In this document: in pieces, positions 22,701 to 31,639 of the stretch
Position numbering within the stretch: position 1 is the first letter of the stretch
Layout: every line of letters starts with the position of its first letter
Assembly (NCBI GenBank): GCA_947471745.1
Contig: CANJKZ010001023.1
Location: 1,315,001-1,379,000, forward strand
Direction of reading: 5' to 3'
DNA from: Closterium sp. Naga37s-1
Taxonomy: Eukaryota; Streptophyta; Zygnematophyceae; Desmidiales; Closteriaceae
DNA length: 64,000 nucleotides
Translations under genes and position numbers: made by a program
The notes under the pieces: model-generated
Databases searched by the model: none
What the model was told of the DNA's origin: nothing
Seen by the model: only the letters and a program-made list of their open reading frames with translations

Positions 22701-23765
22701 GTTGCGCCGCTCGTCAGCGGCCTGACGCTTGTAGCACTGGTCGATAGAGTGGCCAGACTTCTTGCAGTATTTGCAGAAAGCTCCCTTCTTTCCGCGTTGT
22801 TCCCCTTGTGATGCTCCTGTGTAGAAGACTAATTTCTCCCGTTTAACATTCTTCTCGTTGTACAGGTCGATTTCCTTCTGCTCCGAAAGAAGCGTGGCGC
22901 ACAGAGCTGACTCTGATATGGTTGCTCGGGCGCGAAGGAGTGACTGGCATTGTCGCCAGTCGGGGCCGAGGCCAGAGATGACCATCGAGATGAACATGTC
23001 GTCGGGGACAGTCCCACCGCATTTCTTGACTTGGTCACGCAGATTGCGGCACCGGTTGACATACGGTCCCGCTTTCTCCCCTTGCTTCATTTTAACCGAG
23101 GTCAGTTGGCTGAGTAGACGGCTCATCGTAACTGGATCTGTTGCCATGTATGAGTTGCGCAGGTGTTCCCAGGAGGCTTGCGCGGGAGCCCACTCCGTCT
23201 TATAAGGGCGAATGCCGAGCTGCTCTTCAGGTGAGAGATTGCGAAGGAGAGCGGTGTACGCGAGGAGGGATTCGTGGTAGTATTGATGCTTCTCCTGGAT
23301 GGTACCTTCCGAGGGAAAAGGTAGGCTTCCGTCATAGTACATCCAGATTTGAGCGGTTGTCGCGAGAAGCTCGAATTCGAAACTCCACGTGTAGAAATCC
23401 TTTCCGTCGAAAGGAATTGAGGTCTTCAATTTTGAAGTCAATACAAATTTGGTTTGCATTGAAGCAATGTCTGACTGTGAGCGCTGTGGGTTGTCTTGTG
23501 CAGGAGCTGACCCTTGACGATTGTCGAAGGTGAAGGATCTCTCGGAGTTGACGCGGCGGTCTTCTCCAGGGAGAGGAAGTCCAGCAACGCCACGTGCATA
23601 GCTTGAGCCATCAACGCTCATTGCTTGATGGCTTTCAAGGGCGTTGATGCGTGCGACTAGCTCCTCAACGACAGCGGCGCTGACGGAGGTCACCGCTGAT
23701 GGCGCGTTAGTCGTTGCTGGTGGTGGGCCCGGTGAGTCTGCAGTAGCTTTTCCTTCAGGAGCCAT
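19548..23765 (-). CDS. Chimeric Gag-protease (Copia C) fused in frame to integrase (Copia A3)
   Basis: One uninterrupted 1405-residue frame starts at the Copia C Gag ATG (23765), about 100 bp inside the 5' LTR. Residues 1-330 are a Copia Gag (IPFDGKDFYTWSFEFELL, VKMKQGEKAGPYVNRCR), with zinc knuckle CKYCKKSGHSIDQC near 332. The protease box near 500 reads LDSCCGQHM, where DSG is usual. At about residue 755 (21501) the sequence switches to the A family (LANPSGG). It continues with the integrase zinc site and core: D (DVWGPAR), D (HSDRGGEF), E (NGIAERR). After about residue 1335 the shared A-family frame shift gives a spurious Trp/Cys tail. The RT of neither family is attached in frame. Whether any product is made is unknown. 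Confidence 0.9.
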   Translation of the reverse strand: MAPEGKATADSPGPPPATTNAPSAVTSVSAAVVEELVARINALESHQAMSVDGSSYARGVAGLPLPGEDRRVNSERSFTFDNRQGSAPAQDNPQRSQSDIASMQTKFVLTSKLKTSIPFDGKDFYTWSFEFELLATTAQIWMYYDGSLPFPSEGTIQEKHQYYHESLLAYTALLRNLSPEEQLGIRPYKTEWAPAQASWEHLRNSYMATDPVTMSRLLSQLTSVKMKQGEKAGPYVNRCRNLRDQVKKCGGTVPDDMFISMVISGLGPDWRQCQSLLRARATISESALCATLLSEQKEIDLYNEKNVKREKLVFYTGASQGEQRGKKGAFCKYCKKSGHSIDQCYKRQAADERRNASNQQPSTQTNPSATVSPPSVASTSQSPALITAKDKGKGTIISCMARRNRGSRYWDRVTFTRDNPINPVAPSPDNDPTAFTWSSRPSDIPPDFELPPPTQESPPSISANRYFALSPYTGDLDRIVTPKIANLARQRYEDLDSWYLDSCCGQHMVGSPKFISNSRRMRRPCEITAANNGKMKAYEIGEIYLEADDTKFTIHIGDVLVAPDLQYNLLSSAQLMRCGIDIRSNRKEKTFELFHNETYIGRAIDDDGVFVLQFSAQGTTGDSHRTLLLKTTPTEPPTWSHPDEMDLERPASDGFLRLRTVPTASTSSPAETGPATMEEDSGTSRPATQPTEENKTAETHWPGWNTSEPALGSWGEVLTPEEAAASGWGAVPVEEVGATGGEAVGEAETAEDTWGSLANPSGGLVLASFSTVLPCPAAPSGTLSGLYLPSFSTNLVSGADLQDRGVDQFTPASQRVTHSTCARTGRHLATFTRRPGSSLYTLTTESPPVAESGQVAASSQVFAAASRSGPESAPCSCRLLSHQTLLWHHRLGHPSLPHLRGMASRVLVSGLPRSLPPLPPGPAPTCVPCVEGRQRAAPHSSEFPPTEAPLQTLHMDVWGPARVRGQGHERYFLLVVDDYSRYTTVFPLRSKGDVAEVLIDWIRAARLQLRESFGSDFPVLRLHSDRGGEFSSARLGAFCRAQGIRQTFTLPASPQQNGIAERRIGMVMAVARTSMIHAAAPHFLRPFAVQYAAHQLNLQPRVSLSETSPTLRWTGKVGDASAFRVWGSRAFVRDLSADKLSPRAVPCVFLGFPPDAPGWQFYHPTSRRVLSSHDVTFDESVPYYRLFPYRTAPLPPPPLFLAPGPPPVDPLPPQGPAPLGVSQVDAVEPVEVAVDSGAARGAEPAGAGSGGAEPVGAEPGGAESWGAEPGGAESRGAEPGGAEPGGAEPGGAGSTRVASGGASSRREPLSPQELREWFARRWSRAAGAGGTTVAAGPGGRRCWSCWDWGCCWGCWSWSCWRYYWSCWRYWSYRSYWGWCCWICWSCWSWSCWGCWRWWFCWRWCV

Positions 23766-23856
23766 AGTATTGCAGACTTTGAGGTGTAATAAATGACTTT
23801 ATAAAGGGATTGTTCTGAGAAGAAAGAGGACTTGACAGATCGTATAATCCACTCTA

Positions 23857-23868
23857 GCTCTCATACCA
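23857..23868 (-). promoter_or_regulatory. Primer-binding site of Copia C
   Basis: On the minus strand TGGTATGAGAGC directly follows the LTR end CAGCA. It is one base from the classic initiator-methionine tRNA site. Confidence 0.8.
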
Positions 23869-24119
23869 TGCTGATATTACCAAGAATCCAGTGGATAGGA
23901 TAGAATCTGTTAAGTCTGAGGGGAGACAATTAAGTTTCTGTAGTGACCTTGTTGAATAATAATTGAAAGAGAACAAGATGATTGAAAGATAGGAGTACAA
24001 GAGATTAAATAGAAATCTAGCTAGCCATGTACTCTGAGGGGAACATTCCCTTATTAACTGTATTGCATAGCTACAGTAACCGTGACTATTGCTATCCTCG
24101 ACAGTTACCATGTTGCAGT
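23869..24119 (-). repeat. 5' LTR of Copia C, inner part (split by Copia B)
   Basis: Matches 14607-14857 of the 3' LTR. It ends with gcagt (24115-24119), the target duplication of Copia B. Confidence 0.93.
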
Positions 24120-24557
24120 TGTTGGGAACAAACAATCTTAAAGCGCCTCTGTCGTGTCGAAACACCAAGGCACAAGCGAAGCAGAGCATATCGAGGCACC
24201 AGCGAGTCAACCCTCGGAGGTTGAAGTAACCGCTGGAGGTTACGCGAAAGTCAAAGGTCAGCGACCTTTGACTTGACAAATGCAGCGCGACAGCAAGGAC
24301 ACACAACTGACTCGACATTGAGCAGTTGCCCGAGTCACACTGTATCGAACCGCAACAGTAAAACAGTTTAATTATATCTCTTCGTATTCTTTGTACTCTT
24401 ATATAAACCTTTGTACTTGCTTGTTTTAATCAACTTACTTTGCCCTCACATACCAGCGCAAGGTGGTTCAAGGACTTCATTTAAACGCTTCCGCTACTAC
24501 ATCACTCTACCCAGAGTTTAACCCTACCAAAGATCCTAAGGGGCACTCAGCCCAACA
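24120..24557 (+). repeat. 5' LTR of Copia B (438 bp)
   Basis: TG...CA ends. A TATA-like stretch (tcttatataaacc) near 24397 is a plausible promoter. The PBS follows at 24558. Confidence 0.95.
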
Positions 24558-24572
24558 TGGTATGAGAGCTGG
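24558..24572 (+). promoter_or_regulatory. Primer-binding site of Copia B
   Basis: TGGTATGAGAGCTGG follows the LTR directly, one base from the usual initiator-methionine tRNA site. It is the same variant as in Copia C. Confidence 0.85.
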
Positions 24573-24618
24573 TTAGGGTTAAAATTATTTCTCCTTAACA
24601 CCTAATACACCAAGAGAC

Positions 24619-27600
24619 ATGTCTACCAGAAAGGAGAGGAGCTCCTCCAATGGCTCTCCTGGTACTACTCCTACTCCACCTCCTGCCTCTGGCCTACAGA
24701 CAGAGGAAGGCACAACAACGAGACCGGCAGCTGGGTCTACTGAAACACCTGCAAACCAAGGCGCGGGCTTCGATCCAAGCATGATGGAGAAGTTCTTCTC
24801 CTTCATGTCCTTCTACGAGCAGCATCAGCAAGGAGCACCTGCGCAATCAAACAACAGCAACAACAACAACAACGTGACGCCCATGAGTCTCGATGGCTCA
24901 TCCTACGCACGCGGGAATCAACAACAGCAACCTACCTTCGCTCCGTACGAGCCCCAGCACGGCTCCGTCAGCTTCATGCCACAACCACAACCTGCACCGG
25001 GACAAGAGAGAACACTGGATGCACTACAAGTTCAGTCGCAGTTCGCGCACGTTCTAAAACTGCAAACGACAAAACCCTTCGACGGGAAGGATTTCTTTAC
25101 CTGGTCGTTCGAATTCGAGCTGATGATGGAAGGAGCGCAAATCCTTGGCTTCTTCGACGGGTCCCTGCCATACCCAACAAACGGCACACAGTATGAGAAG
25201 CAGCAGTACACCTATCAATCGATGATGGCGTACACGATACTACTGAGGAACATCACTCCAACTCAACAACAAAACATACGGTCTTACCGAGGCTACGGCA
25301 ACTCCGCGGAGCTCGCGTACAATCACTTGAAGAGCCTGTATCAAGCAACAGACAGCGTAAACCAAAGTCGGTTAATGGCGCAGCTGACAACGATCGAAAT
25401 GAAACCAGGCGAGAAGGGAATGGCGTATATCAGTCGCTGCCGCGAGCTGCGCGACAAGCTTCTTCGATGTGGAGGATCTATTTCAGAGGACGCCTTCGTC
25501 ACGGTTGTCATCGGCGGTCTTGGTCCTCACTGGCTCTCCACTCGCGCCATACTACGAGCCCACGGGAAAATTTCTGAAGCAACACTTTGCGCCGAAATCC
25601 ACGCCGAGCAGCAAGACATGGACCTGCAAGAAGAACGACACAAGAGAAAGGTATCAGTGCCCGAATTCGCGTTTCACACTCAACGGCGCCACAACAACAA
25701 CAATCGACCGAAAATCGTACCTCCGTTCTGCCACCTCTGCAAGACTTCAGGGCATCCTCGTACGCACTGCCCGAATCGACAACAGTCAACGTCGCCGCAA
25801 CGCCAACTTCGCCCTTCAAGCAGTCAAGTCGCCTCAACGCAAGCAAATCCGACAACTTCAGTACAAGTCTCAACAACATCGACGGGACAACCTGCGAAAG
25901 GAACAAGAAACATCGTCAGCTGCATGGCAAGGCTGAGTGACTCCTGCGTAACTGAGTCACCACCATACTACTCACCAGAAAAACAACTCGACAACAGCAC
26001 GCCTCGCCGCGAGTCACTTCAACCGAACCCGACGTACGCCGCCATCGCTCAAAGCGAGCCGTCCGGGAAGGATACATGGTTCTTGGACAGTTGCTGCGGA
26101 CAACATATGTGCTCTTCAGGACGTTTCGTTCAACGCGAGCACCAACTTCAACGAGAAGTCGTCATCACTGTCGCCAATAATCAGAACCTGCGCACACGAC
26201 GACAAGGAGTAGTGCAACTTCAGTCACGAGAGACGAATGTCATACTGCAAATGTCCAAAGTCCTAATAGCAGAAGGACTTGGCTACAACTTACTGAGCGT
26301 CAGTCAGTTGATGGCGAAAGGCATACATCTGGAAGCCGACAGTACCACCCAGGAGTTCAAGCTGTACCACGGGAAGGGCGGCCTCTACATCGGAAAGGCG
26401 GTCCTGAAGAACAATGTCTTCGTTCTCGATTTCGTCCCAGACCTGGGCACCGCAGACAGTGGCGGGATCGTCACCTTCACATCTTGGACGCACCCGCCGG
26501 ATCTCGACCCCGACTTCAGTCCGGAAGGCTTTTGGTATTCACATACCATTCCTGAAGCAGAACGAACACGTGCGTTAGTAACAATACAACATTCGGCAGC
26601 AGCAGAGACAACATCGGCAGCAACAGAGACAACATCGGCAGCAGCAGAGACAACATCGGCAGCAGCAGAGACAACATCGGCAGCAGCAGAGACAACATCG
26701 GCAGCAGCAGAGACAACATCGGCAGCAGCAGAGACATCATCGGCAGCAGCAGAGACATCATCGGCAGTAGCAGGAACAACAACAGTAGCAGCAACAACGA
26801 CACCACTCCTCGTTGACGGAGCACCACCAACACCCGCACAGCAGCTGAATCCGGCTCAACGGGAAGTCCATAGAAGCGCAAACTTCACCGCCAGCTTCTA
26901 CTCCAACTCCGACGCGTATCGACGCTCACTCGGACACCGCGCCTCCGAAGACATCTGGCACGCACGCATGGGACACCCAAGCAACACTGTGTTAAACAAC
27001 ACAATAAGAGCAGGAGTCCTTCACAAGGACTCGTTACTACTACTCGACGGCAGAGAACTTCAACGGGCACGAAGAACATGTCTTACCTGCCCCGAAGCCG
27101 ACTTACCACATCGGCCGTTCACTCCTCATCACAACCCGAGCACACCCGCGTACACACCACTAGAAAAGGTGTATAGCGACATCCTGTACAATCGGGAACC
27201 AGGACAAGTAATATACAACTACACAATCACCTTCATCGACGCTGCCACCCGTTACGTCTGGCATCTAAACCTACCCAGCCGCGACATGGTCCTCGAAGCA
27301 TTCGCTGCTTGGCTACCAGTAGCAGAAAGAGAGTCGGGCGTAAAGCTGAAAAGCTTCCAGTCTGACGGAGGAGGAGAATACACCTCTCAGCGATTCAAGC
27401 AGTACCTGGCGGAAAGGGGAATCAAGCAGCTCCTCTCTCTTCCCTACGCCCATCAGCAGCAAGGTGTAGCAGAAAGAATGAACAGGACTCTGCAGAACAG
27501 CATGCGCAAACTGTTGCGTGGCATGCGGCTACCCAACCACCAGTGACCTGACGCGATGGACCACGCTGTCATGCTGCACAACTTGCTCTCATCTTCATCA

Positions 27601-29865
27601 CTACCGAACAACGCATCACCGCATCTGCTGTGGACAGGAAAACAGGGCAGCACAAAAATGTTACGAGTGTTCGGATGCATGGTACAGTACCGACCCCCAG
27701 CAGCACGAGCGGGCCGATTTTCACAACGCGCACAGTGGGGACTACACCTCGGCATCGAAAAGAACTACAACGCGTGGAAAATCTTTGACGTCCACTCCAA
27801 GGAAATAGTAGCAGCACGCGACGTCATGTTCTACGAAAGACTCACGCTCCAGACATACCTTGCCAACCTGCAAGAGGACCAAGATCCCACAGGTGGTTTT
27901 CGTGGTGACCGAGCCTTCGCCTCGGCAGCAGACGAAGCTGACTGGGACGAGCAGAATGTGGCCAACGCATCAGAAGAAGCTAGACCCCTTCCGTTCTGCT
28001 CCGTCGACGTCCCCATGGACGAAGATAACCCTCGCGAAAGTGTCAACGCCGAAACCTTCTACTACTTCGCCGACAACGGTTACGTAACACCTGCGACAGT
28101 CAACACCAACGAAGCAGAACGAGTAGGACCGAATTTCATACCTGATCCAGAAGCGGGAGATGAAGCAGCTTATCCCGAGGATGCAACTCTTCCCCGCTAC
28201 TCACAGACTGGACTGCAGATTCTCGGACTCGTCACCGCAGTCCACGGCAACACTCTTCCTAAGGAGCCTGCGACGGTTCAGCAGGCTCTGGGGGGGGAAC
28301 ACAGGGAAAAATGGCGTGAAGCCATGGACAGAGAGTTAAAGGCGCTGGAGGAACGGAACACCTGGAAAGTTGTCCCCATCAGCGTGGCAAAGAACAAGAC
28401 CATTCTCACCGGGAAATGGGTCTTCCGCGTTAAAACAAAAGCAGACGGCACAATTGAGAAGTTCAAAGCACGCTGGGTTGTGCGTGGATTCGATCAGGAG
28501 CACGGACGGGACTTCACCGAGACATTCGCCCCGGTTAGCCGACATACCTCACTTCGAATCCTCCTCGCGATCGCCGCCATGAAGAAAAGGAAGCTACGGC
28601 AAATCGATGTCGCCAACGCGTTCCTCTACGCACCTGTCGACGTGGAAATCTTCGTCGAGCTCCCACACGGTACCAACGGGGAACCTAACCAAGTCTGTCA
28701 ACTGCTGAAATCACTTTACGGGATCAAGCAAGCTCCGCGGCTATGGCAACAGTACCTACGCGCTCGCCTCATTCGCATCGGATTCCGCCAACTACCTCAC
28801 GACCAAGGAATGTACTGACTCACTAAAGACACCGACTACATTCTGCTGATCGTCTACGTAGACGACCTACTCTACATCGGCTCCACTGACGACATCACCA
28901 CCTGGTTCGAAGGGGAGCTACAGAGGGACCTCACACTCACGGTCTCCTCTACCGTCACACAGTACCTCGGCTTGAACATTCGGGAAGAAGAAGGCGCGAT
29001 CTACCTCAACGCCGCTAAGTACGCCGACACCATCGCCAAACGCTTCGCGCTCACACCTACCACCATCTCTACGCCCTACCGCTACGCGACAGGAAACCAC
29101 AAGGAAGGATCCTCTGTACTCAAATCCGCCGGGATACGCGACTACCAGAGAAAGCTAGGATGCCTTCTCTTCGCAGCTGTCACCTGCCGCCCCGACCTCT
29201 CATACTCCGCAAGCCAGCTCGCCACCTACCTCAAGAAGCCTGAAGCAGAACACCTGGCGGAGCTCGACCGCGCTCTCCACTACTTCGTCAGTACCTCAAC
29301 GATCGGCCTAACTTACTACAAGAACACAACTACACCGACTAAATTAATCGGCTACGTCGACGCTGATCACGCTGGCGACTCCGACAACAGGCGCTCCCGC
29401 ACCGGCTACATCTACCGCCTCGAACCTATCGGACCGATCTCCTGGCAATCGAGCAAGCAGGAATTAATTGCTCTCTCGTCAGCTGAAGCAGAATATATTG
29501 CACTCTGCTCAGCCACCAAGGAAGGACTCTATCTTCGCGAGCTGCTGGAAGAAGCGAAGTTAGCCGAGTTACCCAACTTCACTCTGTTCTGCGACAACCA
29601 ATCTGCAATTCGCATCGCCAACAAAAATGGATTCGCGAACAGAACGAAGCATATCGCTCTGCGATATTTCTTCGTGAAAGACGAGATTGAGAAGGGGAGA
29701 CTTGAACTATCCTACTGTCCCACGTCCGAGATGGCAGCTGACTACTTGACCAAGAAGCTCGGAAAACAGAAGTTCGAGTACTGCATGCTGCTGACTGGAC
29801 AAAGCCACGTCACCAGCAGCGACACTCCAGAAGCGAAGGGGAGTGTTGGGAACAAACAATCTTAA
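24619..29865 (+). pseudogene. Copia B Gag-Pol with two in-frame UGA codons
   Basis: A single frame from ATG 24619 to TAA 29865 is cut by TGA at 27544 (within integrase) and TGA at 28816 (within RT). Domains are: Gag (PFDGKDFFTWSFEFELM near residue 155), zinc knuckle CHLCKTSGHPRTHC near 373, protease LDSCCGQHM near 490, a (TTSAAAE)n repeat near 660-720, integrase zinc site and core D (YSDILYN), D (QSDGGGEY), E (QQGVAERMN), RT with intact YVDD near 28856, and RNase H (GYVDADHAGDSDNRRSRTG, SSAEAEYIA). The first TGA sits where a Trp is expected and the second where an Arg is plausible, so both fit C-to-T change at TGG or CGA codons. No other break is visible. Confidence 0.93.
26587..26775 (+). 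repeat. 21-bp tandem repeat inside Copia B Gag-Pol
   Basis: About nine copies of a unit reading gcagcagcagagacaacatc plus g encode the seven-residue repeat TTSAAAE between protease and integrase. The frame is kept, suggesting a tolerated spacer. Confidence 0.9.
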
Positions 29866-30281
29866 AGCGCCTCTGTCGTGTCGAAACACCAAGGCACAAG
29901 CGAAGCAGAGCATATCGAGGCACCAGCGAGTCAACCCTCGGAGGTTGAAGTAACCGCTGGAGGTTACGCGAAAGTCAAAGGTCAGCGACCTTTGACTTGA
30001 CAAATGCGGCGCGACAGCAAGGACACACAACTGACTCGACATTGAGCAGTTGCCCGAGTCGCACTGTATCGAACCGCAACAGTAAAACAGTTTAATTATA
30101 TCTCTTCGTATTCTTTGTACTCTTATATAAACCTTTGTACTTGCTTGTTTTAATCAACTTACTTTGCCCTCACATACCAGCGCAAGGTGGTTCAAGGACT
30201 TCATTTAAACGCTTCCGCTACTACATCACTCTACCCAGAGTTTAACCCTACCAAAGATCCTAAGGGGCACTCAGCCCAACA
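29844..30281 (+). repeat. 3' LTR of Copia B (438 bp)
   Basis: Same length as the 5' LTR with about two substitutions. It is preceded by the purine-rich gaagcgaaggggag and followed by gcagt. Confidence 0.95.
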
Positions 30282-30286
30282 GCAGT

Positions 30287-30460
30287 GAATTAACTGTCGC
30301 GCGGTTACTGGATTGTCAAGGGTCACGACCGTTGACTTCCTCAGACGGTTGACCTTTGGGTGACCCTCGACATTCCGCATGCTCTATATGAGCTATTGCG
30401 GTACTGGTACAATGGAACAGCTTCGGGAATGCTTTATATAACCCTTCGGTTATTCCAACA
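30287..30460 (-). repeat. 5' LTR of Copia C, outer part
   Basis: Matches 14858-15031 of the 3' LTR and ends TTATTCCAACA. The following taggg is the Copia C target duplication. Confidence 0.93.
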
Positions 30461-30465
30461 TAGGG

Positions 30466-30800
30466 GACAAGCTTGCTAGGCGGGGGGTTCGGGATGGGAT
30501 GGCTCGGTGATGGTTGCGATTGGAGCGGAGGCCGACTCGGGGGTGGTTCGGTGCGACGAAATAGGCAAGACGGGTTCGTCGCGTGACCCTCGGGATGGCC
30601 TCGCTAACGAGTGCCTCAGTAAGGATTTGTAAATCCTTACAGTATGGGTACTCTACTTAAAGCTTTAGTATACATTTGACAGAAGGGGTTCAAAAACTTC
30701 TGAAATTTGAAACTTTGCCCGTGAGACCGTGAGGCGACTCCCTAAACCCGAAACCTGGATGACAAATGTATACTTCAGCTTTAAGTGCATCCAGGTGACT
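30466..30800. repeat. Host flank with two palindromic structures
   Basis: A perfect 10-bp inverted repeat gtaaggattt / aaatccttac lies at 30619-30640; it resembles the ends of the G1 LTRs and may be an LTR remnant. A longer inverted repeat has 24-bp arms at 30655-30678 and 30763-30786 (22 of 24 pair), enclosing 84 bp. It has the build of a small MITE, but I see no target duplication. Confidence 0.55.
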
Positions 30801-31177
30801 GCCTCCATCAGATTCAAATTCAAGGGTCTTGAGTTGTCTCAGGTCCCTTCAACGTCTTCAGCAGAAGTAGCAATTATATTTGCAATTACAGGATAACCAA
30901 AGGCACGCCCAGTTCCACGACCAACCATGCACACACACCCACACACAACACCTAACCCCTCCCACCCACACACACACACGCGCAACCAATTCTGAAAACC
31001 ATGTTAGTTGCAGGCCGCATCAGCAGCAGCAGCATTGACACAAGGGACCGCAGCAACAACAGAAGCACCGACAGCAGTGGAGGCATTACCAGAAGCAGAA
31101 GCAGCGTATCGAGTGTCTTGCCTGCCGCTGCAGAACCCCACTGCACCGTGCTGCTACCAGCACCTCCCATCTCCCCC

Positions 31178-31627
31178 TTAAATTATCGTTTTTGCGGTCT
31201 TGACGAACGAGCCAGCGCCGGCCTGCAGGGCACCCTTGGCGCCCTTGCCGCTGCGGTACGCGTTGACTGCAGCCATAAGCGCCTCCTTGCCGCCCTTCTT
31301 CACCACATTCTTCACCAACCCTCCCGCCTTCTGCCCCGCCTCGCTCTTCGCCGCCTGATTCGCCGCGTTCTTGATCTTCTTCCAGCTCAGCAGCACCCGC
31401 ACCGCCTCGTCCAGCCCGTCCGTCGCCTCCCCCACCTCCTCCTCCTCACCACCTACGTCCAGGTTACCGCCGCTCGCTTCCAGCAGCTTGCGGCCCCAAC
31501 TCGCCGCGTCCACGGCCGCGCTTCCCCCAGCAACGTCACCCCGCTGCTTTGGCGCAGCCGCGGCGTAGAGTGCGGGAAGTGTTGCGAGGACCAATGCGAG
31601 AATGAACACGGTGCGAAGAGTAGCCAT
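31178..31627 (-). CDS. Small secreted Cys-free cationic peptide, copy 1
   Basis: The 149-residue frame opens with a clear signal peptide (MATLRTVFILALVLATLPAL, cleavage likely after residues 22-24). A spacer follows with a basic GRK at 45-47, an acidic stretch EEEE at 61-64, and from residue 81 a Lys/Ala/Gly-rich segment (SWKKIKNAANQAAKSEAGQK, KNVVKKGGKEAL) likely to form amphipathic helices. There is no cysteine. Acidic pro-segment plus cationic helical tail is the layout of many antimicrobial-peptide precursors, but I do not recognise the family and function is unknown. Copy 2 (36663-37097) is intact and closely similar, and both have conserved upstream DNA, which supports a real gene. No intron is evident. 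Confidence 0.72.
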   Translation of the reverse strand: MATLRTVFILALVLATLPALYAAAAPKQRGDVAGGSAAVDAASWGRKLLEASGGNLDVGGEEEEVGEATDGLDEAVRVLLSWKKIKNAANQAAKSEAGQKAGGLVKNVVKKGGKEALMAAVNAYRSGKGAKGALQAGAGSFVKTAKTII

Positions 31628-31639
31628 GGTTACTGCCGC

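Larger units (their letters stand above)
24120..30281 (+). mobile_element. Copia LTR retrotransposon B, complete ends, TSD gcagt
   Basis: Two 438-bp LTRs (24120-24557 and 29844-30281), starting TGTTGGGAAC and ending CCCAACA, enclose a single Gag-Pol frame. Duplicated gcagt flanks the element (24115-24119 and 30282-30286), and excision restores the Copia C LTR. I count about two differences between the LTRs (for example tgcagcg against tgcggcg), so insertion is recent. Gag-Pol is interrupted by two UGA codons but is otherwise in one frame. It is related to Copia C in Gag, protease box and RT, but is clearly a separate family. Confidence 0.96.
14607..30460 (-). mobile_element. Copia LTR retrotransposon C with two nested insertions, TSD taggg
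   Basis: On the plus strand the LTR runs TGCTGATATT ... TTATTCCAACA (425 bp). The 3' copy is 14607-15031. The 5' copy is split into 23869-24119 and 30287-30460 by Copia B. The duplication taggg flanks the whole at 14602-14606 and 30461-30465. Own coding parts are Gag-protease (23765-21502) and RT-RNase H (16752-15100). Its integrase is missing, replaced by Copia A3 (16861-21501). The element is dead: no own integrase, RT motif YVDV, frame break in RNase H. Confidence 0.95.

Noticed and set aside
27544..28818. Alternative genetic code with UGA read as an amino acid
   Set aside because: Other ORFs here end normally at TGA (for example Copia A1 and A2), and both UGAs fit simple mutation.
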